DNA of 64,000 bases from Lingula anatina (lineage: Eukaryota; Brachiopoda; Lingulata; Lingulida; Lingulidae): NCBI RefSeq assembly GCF_001039355.2, contig NW_019773703.1, forward strand, positions 599,555 to 663,554. Reading direction: 5' to 3'. A model generated the notes under the pieces. It was not told where the DNA came from and did no database searches. It was given only the letters and a program-made list of their open reading frames with translations. Shown one piece after another: positions 45,113 to 64,000 of the stretch. The position numbers were made by a program, and so were the translations under genes. Within the stretch, counting starts at the first letter, position 1. Each line of letters starts with the position of its first letter.

Positions 45113-45360
45113 TGCAGCTTTTTTCTTTCCCGCGAAAGAGGTCACGTGACGTAAACAATATATGAAATTAATCAATTAATCATGTTTGCACCTTTATATC
45201 GCAAAAAATAAATTTTAGTGAAATAAATACGGCTTTTTTCTTAACTCTACATGCAAAGACTATACTAGATTATGATCAATTACGAATGAAATGAAAGAAA
45301 ATTGGGGGAATTCCAAAACGGGAATTTGCGAGATGTGGGCCAACCACATGATTTCTCAAA
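45113..45360. promoter_or_regulatory. bidirectional CDT1/RELCH promoter with E2F, E-box and CRE-like sites
   Basis: Only 248 bp separate the start codons of two divergent genes. A perfect palindromic E2F site TTTCCCGCGAAA is at 45126-45137, 14 bases before the CDT1 ATG. GTCACGTGAC, a palindromic E-box of the USF/TFEB type, is at 45141-45150, overlapping TGACGTAA (45147-45154), an ATF/CREB-like site. The RELCH start lies in AAAATGGCGG, which matches YY1-type elements at housekeeping starts. CDT1 is a known E2F target in other animals; use of the sites here is inference. Confidence 0.72.
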
Positions 45361-62315
<16,955 letters not shown>

Positions 62316-62414
62316 GTAAATGAGAATTAGAAAGTTGTTCAAAAAGGGTGAAATTAAGCAATTTTGTGGAGACCCTTATCATCATCTCTATTCCTCAGTT
62401 TATGTTTTCTTTTT

Positions 62415-63462
62415 ACTGTAACCATGAACTGTTTTAAGCATTACTATTTGCTATAATTTATATGCATTTATATCTGAAGGCCTATGGCCCTTGTGATATC
62501 AATTATTTTGTTATGTATAGTAATTTCTTTTCAATTGGGGAAAATTGTGAATTTTACAGATGCTGTATTTTTTAAGTTATAATTTTTGAAAATTACTCTC
62601 TGTCATTTGCATTTGGCAAACGTTATTGCTTTGGCAAGTGACAATGCATATTGCTGTCATATAGACTATTGAAAGACGCTAGCTGTTTGAACTTTTTCCT
62701 ATACTGAGACAGTTTGGTCCCCTCCCCCCTCCCCTTGCTTTGTGTGGACTTCCCATAAACCAGTGACTAAATTTCAGTTTCACATTTTGTACTCCCTGTG
62801 CCCCAAATCCTGGGGAAACTCATCATTTACAAATGCTCCTGAAGAGACCCATTAAGATGAAGAAAAGTTTAGGATAATTAGATAAAAAATTTATTCAGAA
62901 CTCAGACTTTTTATGGATTTAAAATGAAAATAAAACTGCTACTGTAACAGGTATAATTTTCTATGTAAATATAATCTCAGAGAATTAATATTTTGTCTCT
63001 GTACATTTGAAATTAATATGGACAGACACCTGTGTCTCATTGATTTTCCATGAGTTTGAAGCCCTGACCTAATGTACACTTTCTTGTTTTAAAAATTGGG
63101 TCATGGTTTCAATATTTGGTATAATTATAAATGTAAACAGTATTGTGATATATTAATATAGTTTCTCTTCCACTCTGCTACACAACTGTACAGTAGACTA
63201 ACTATACCTTATGTTCTGGTTCATACAACCTATCCTCATTATCAGTGGTAACCAGTGTTTGAAATTAATGCTGGACCATCTGCCAGGGTCGACAACTTTC
63301 AGAATGGGCCGAGAACTTTTCCCACCCGTCAGACATTCAGTCCAGCTACTTTTCAAGATAGCTGGACCTTTGGTCCAGAAGCTAATTTTCCTAAGTGGCA
63401 AACACTGGTGGTAACATAAGGTTTTTATAAACATCAGCATTGCGATATATTTACATCAGTGT
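62415..63462. other. RELCH intron 15 or intergenic sequence
   Basis: After exon 15 no further RELCH exon was found up to the NHL gene. Apart from the hAT MITE at 63253-63407, nothing is recognised. Either the next RELCH intron is long and contains the NHL gene, or the contig after 60833 is misplaced. Confidence 0.5.
63253..63407. mobile_element. hAT MITE with perfect 8-bp target duplication
   Basis: The 155-bp element starts CAGTGTTTGAAATTA and ends CAAACACTG, with a further inner pair (gctggacc / ggtccag). GTGGTAAC is repeated exactly at 63245-63252 and 63408-63415, the 8-bp signature of hAT elements. No coding capacity. Confidence 0.88.
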
Positions 63463-63996
63463 TCAATGTAGTAATTGTAAGTACTGGAATGTCTTAATTT
63501 GTCCCTTGTTCTCTGCCACCACCAGCTGGCCCAAAGGGCTGATGGCTAATGCTGTGGGACTCTCCAACCCATCATTCTCAGTGGCAATGTATCTGATGAA
63601 CTGTCCCTGTGGATTCAGTGCCACTACCCTGTGGTTGAGAAAGTCAGCAATGAAGAGATGACCGTAGCTGTCTGTACACACTCCCTGTGGTGACCTCAGC
63701 TGACCATCACCACAGCCTCGTGTGCCATACTGGTACAGTTGATCACCAGTAGGTGACAGCACATGTACACAGTCACTGCCCCAGTCTGATATCACAATGT
63801 TATTATTCACACTGTTCACTGTGATGTACATTGGGTATCTACATGAACTGAGTGGAATGGTGCTCAGGAGCTGTCTACTGTCTACATCGAATGTGAAAAT
63901 GGATTGCTTTCCTCTGTCACAAACAATCACATGACCTTGTCTGTTCAGTGTAATGCACCATGGCTCCTCCAGTTGACCCTGACCCATGGTTGTCAC
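63463..63996 (-). CDS. NHL-repeat protein, TRIM2/3/71-like C-terminal region (5' incomplete)
   Basis: The minus-strand frame is open from the window edge to a stop at 63463 and shows 177 residues from the first Met; the true start lies beyond the window. It contains at least three NHL blades: LEEPWCITLNRQGHVIVCDR, then YPMYITVNSVNNNIVISDWG, then LRSPQGVCTDSYGHLFIADF followed by NHRVVAL. A last strand SPTALAISPLGQLVVAE and GQIKTFQYL close the propeller. Such C-termini occur on TRIM-NHL proteins (RING, B-box, coiled coil, NHL) acting as E3 ligases or RNA regulators, a family much expanded in bivalves. The N-terminal domains cannot be seen, so the TRIM label is inference. It is antisense to RELCH. 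Confidence 0.82.
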   Translation of the reverse strand: MTTMGQGQLEEPWCITLNRQGHVIVCDRGKQSIFTFDVDSRQLLSTIPLSSCRYPMYITVNSVNNNIVISDWGSDCVHVLSPTGDQLYQYGTRGCGDGQLRSPQGVCTDSYGHLFIADFLNHRVVALNPQGQFIRYIATENDGLESPTALAISPLGQLVVAENKGQIKTFQYLQLLH

Positions 63997-64000
63997 CTTC

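Overview
The window is genomic DNA from a metazoan animal, most likely a mollusc or another lophotrochozoan. The genes are split by GT-AG introns and the DNA is AT-rich, with many microsatellites and short terminal-inverted-repeat elements. The replication-dependent histone genes carry the 3' stem-loop GGTCCTTTTCAGGACC and a lophotrochozoan-type H2B N-terminus. A Mab-21/cGAS-like protein and a TRIM-type NHL protein belong to families expanded in bivalves and related groups. The species was not identified.

Layout. 1-1922 (+): last exon of an unidentified acidic, Ser-rich protein. 5920-24723 (-): a 17-exon gene for a PDPR-like protein (regulatory subunit of mitochondrial pyruvate dehydrogenase phosphatase); all exon phases join and give 909 codons plus stop. 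It has two alternative copies of exon 2, and an intronless Mab-21/cGAS-like gene (11251-13380, same strand) nested in its 7.7-kb intron 11. 26199-32240: histone genes H2B(+), H3(-), H4(+) and a second H2B(+); no H2A or H1 was seen. 38636-45112 (-): CDT1, the replication licensing factor, 11 exons and 808 codons plus stop. 45361-62315 (+): the first 15 exons (686 codons) of RELCH, head-to-head with CDT1 over a 248-bp shared promoter containing a perfect E2F palindrome. 63463-63996 (-): C-terminal part of an NHL-repeat protein running off the window.

Assembly caution. Single n characters at 31773, 35718, 47181 and 60833 mark contig joins. At 35718 and 60833 the sequence on the two sides is the same locus twice (about 3.7 kb and 1.58 kb). 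Part of H2B, the last two CDT1 exons and RELCH exons 13-15 are therefore probably falsely duplicated. The 255-bp gap at 57613 also has the same AT-repeat flank on both sides.

Mobile DNA includes an antisense L1-like element with an intact ORF1, no ORF2 and a perfect 16-bp target duplication in RELCH intron 2, a 1.7-kb hAT-like element in RELCH intron 5, a hAT MITE with a perfect 8-bp duplication, and several MITE families with 2- or 3-bp target duplications.

The best candidates for new biology are the mutually exclusive exon 2 pair in PDPR, which encodes the flavin-attachment loop, and the nested cGAS-like gene with an apparently complete catalytic triad and a long TPR-like C-terminus.
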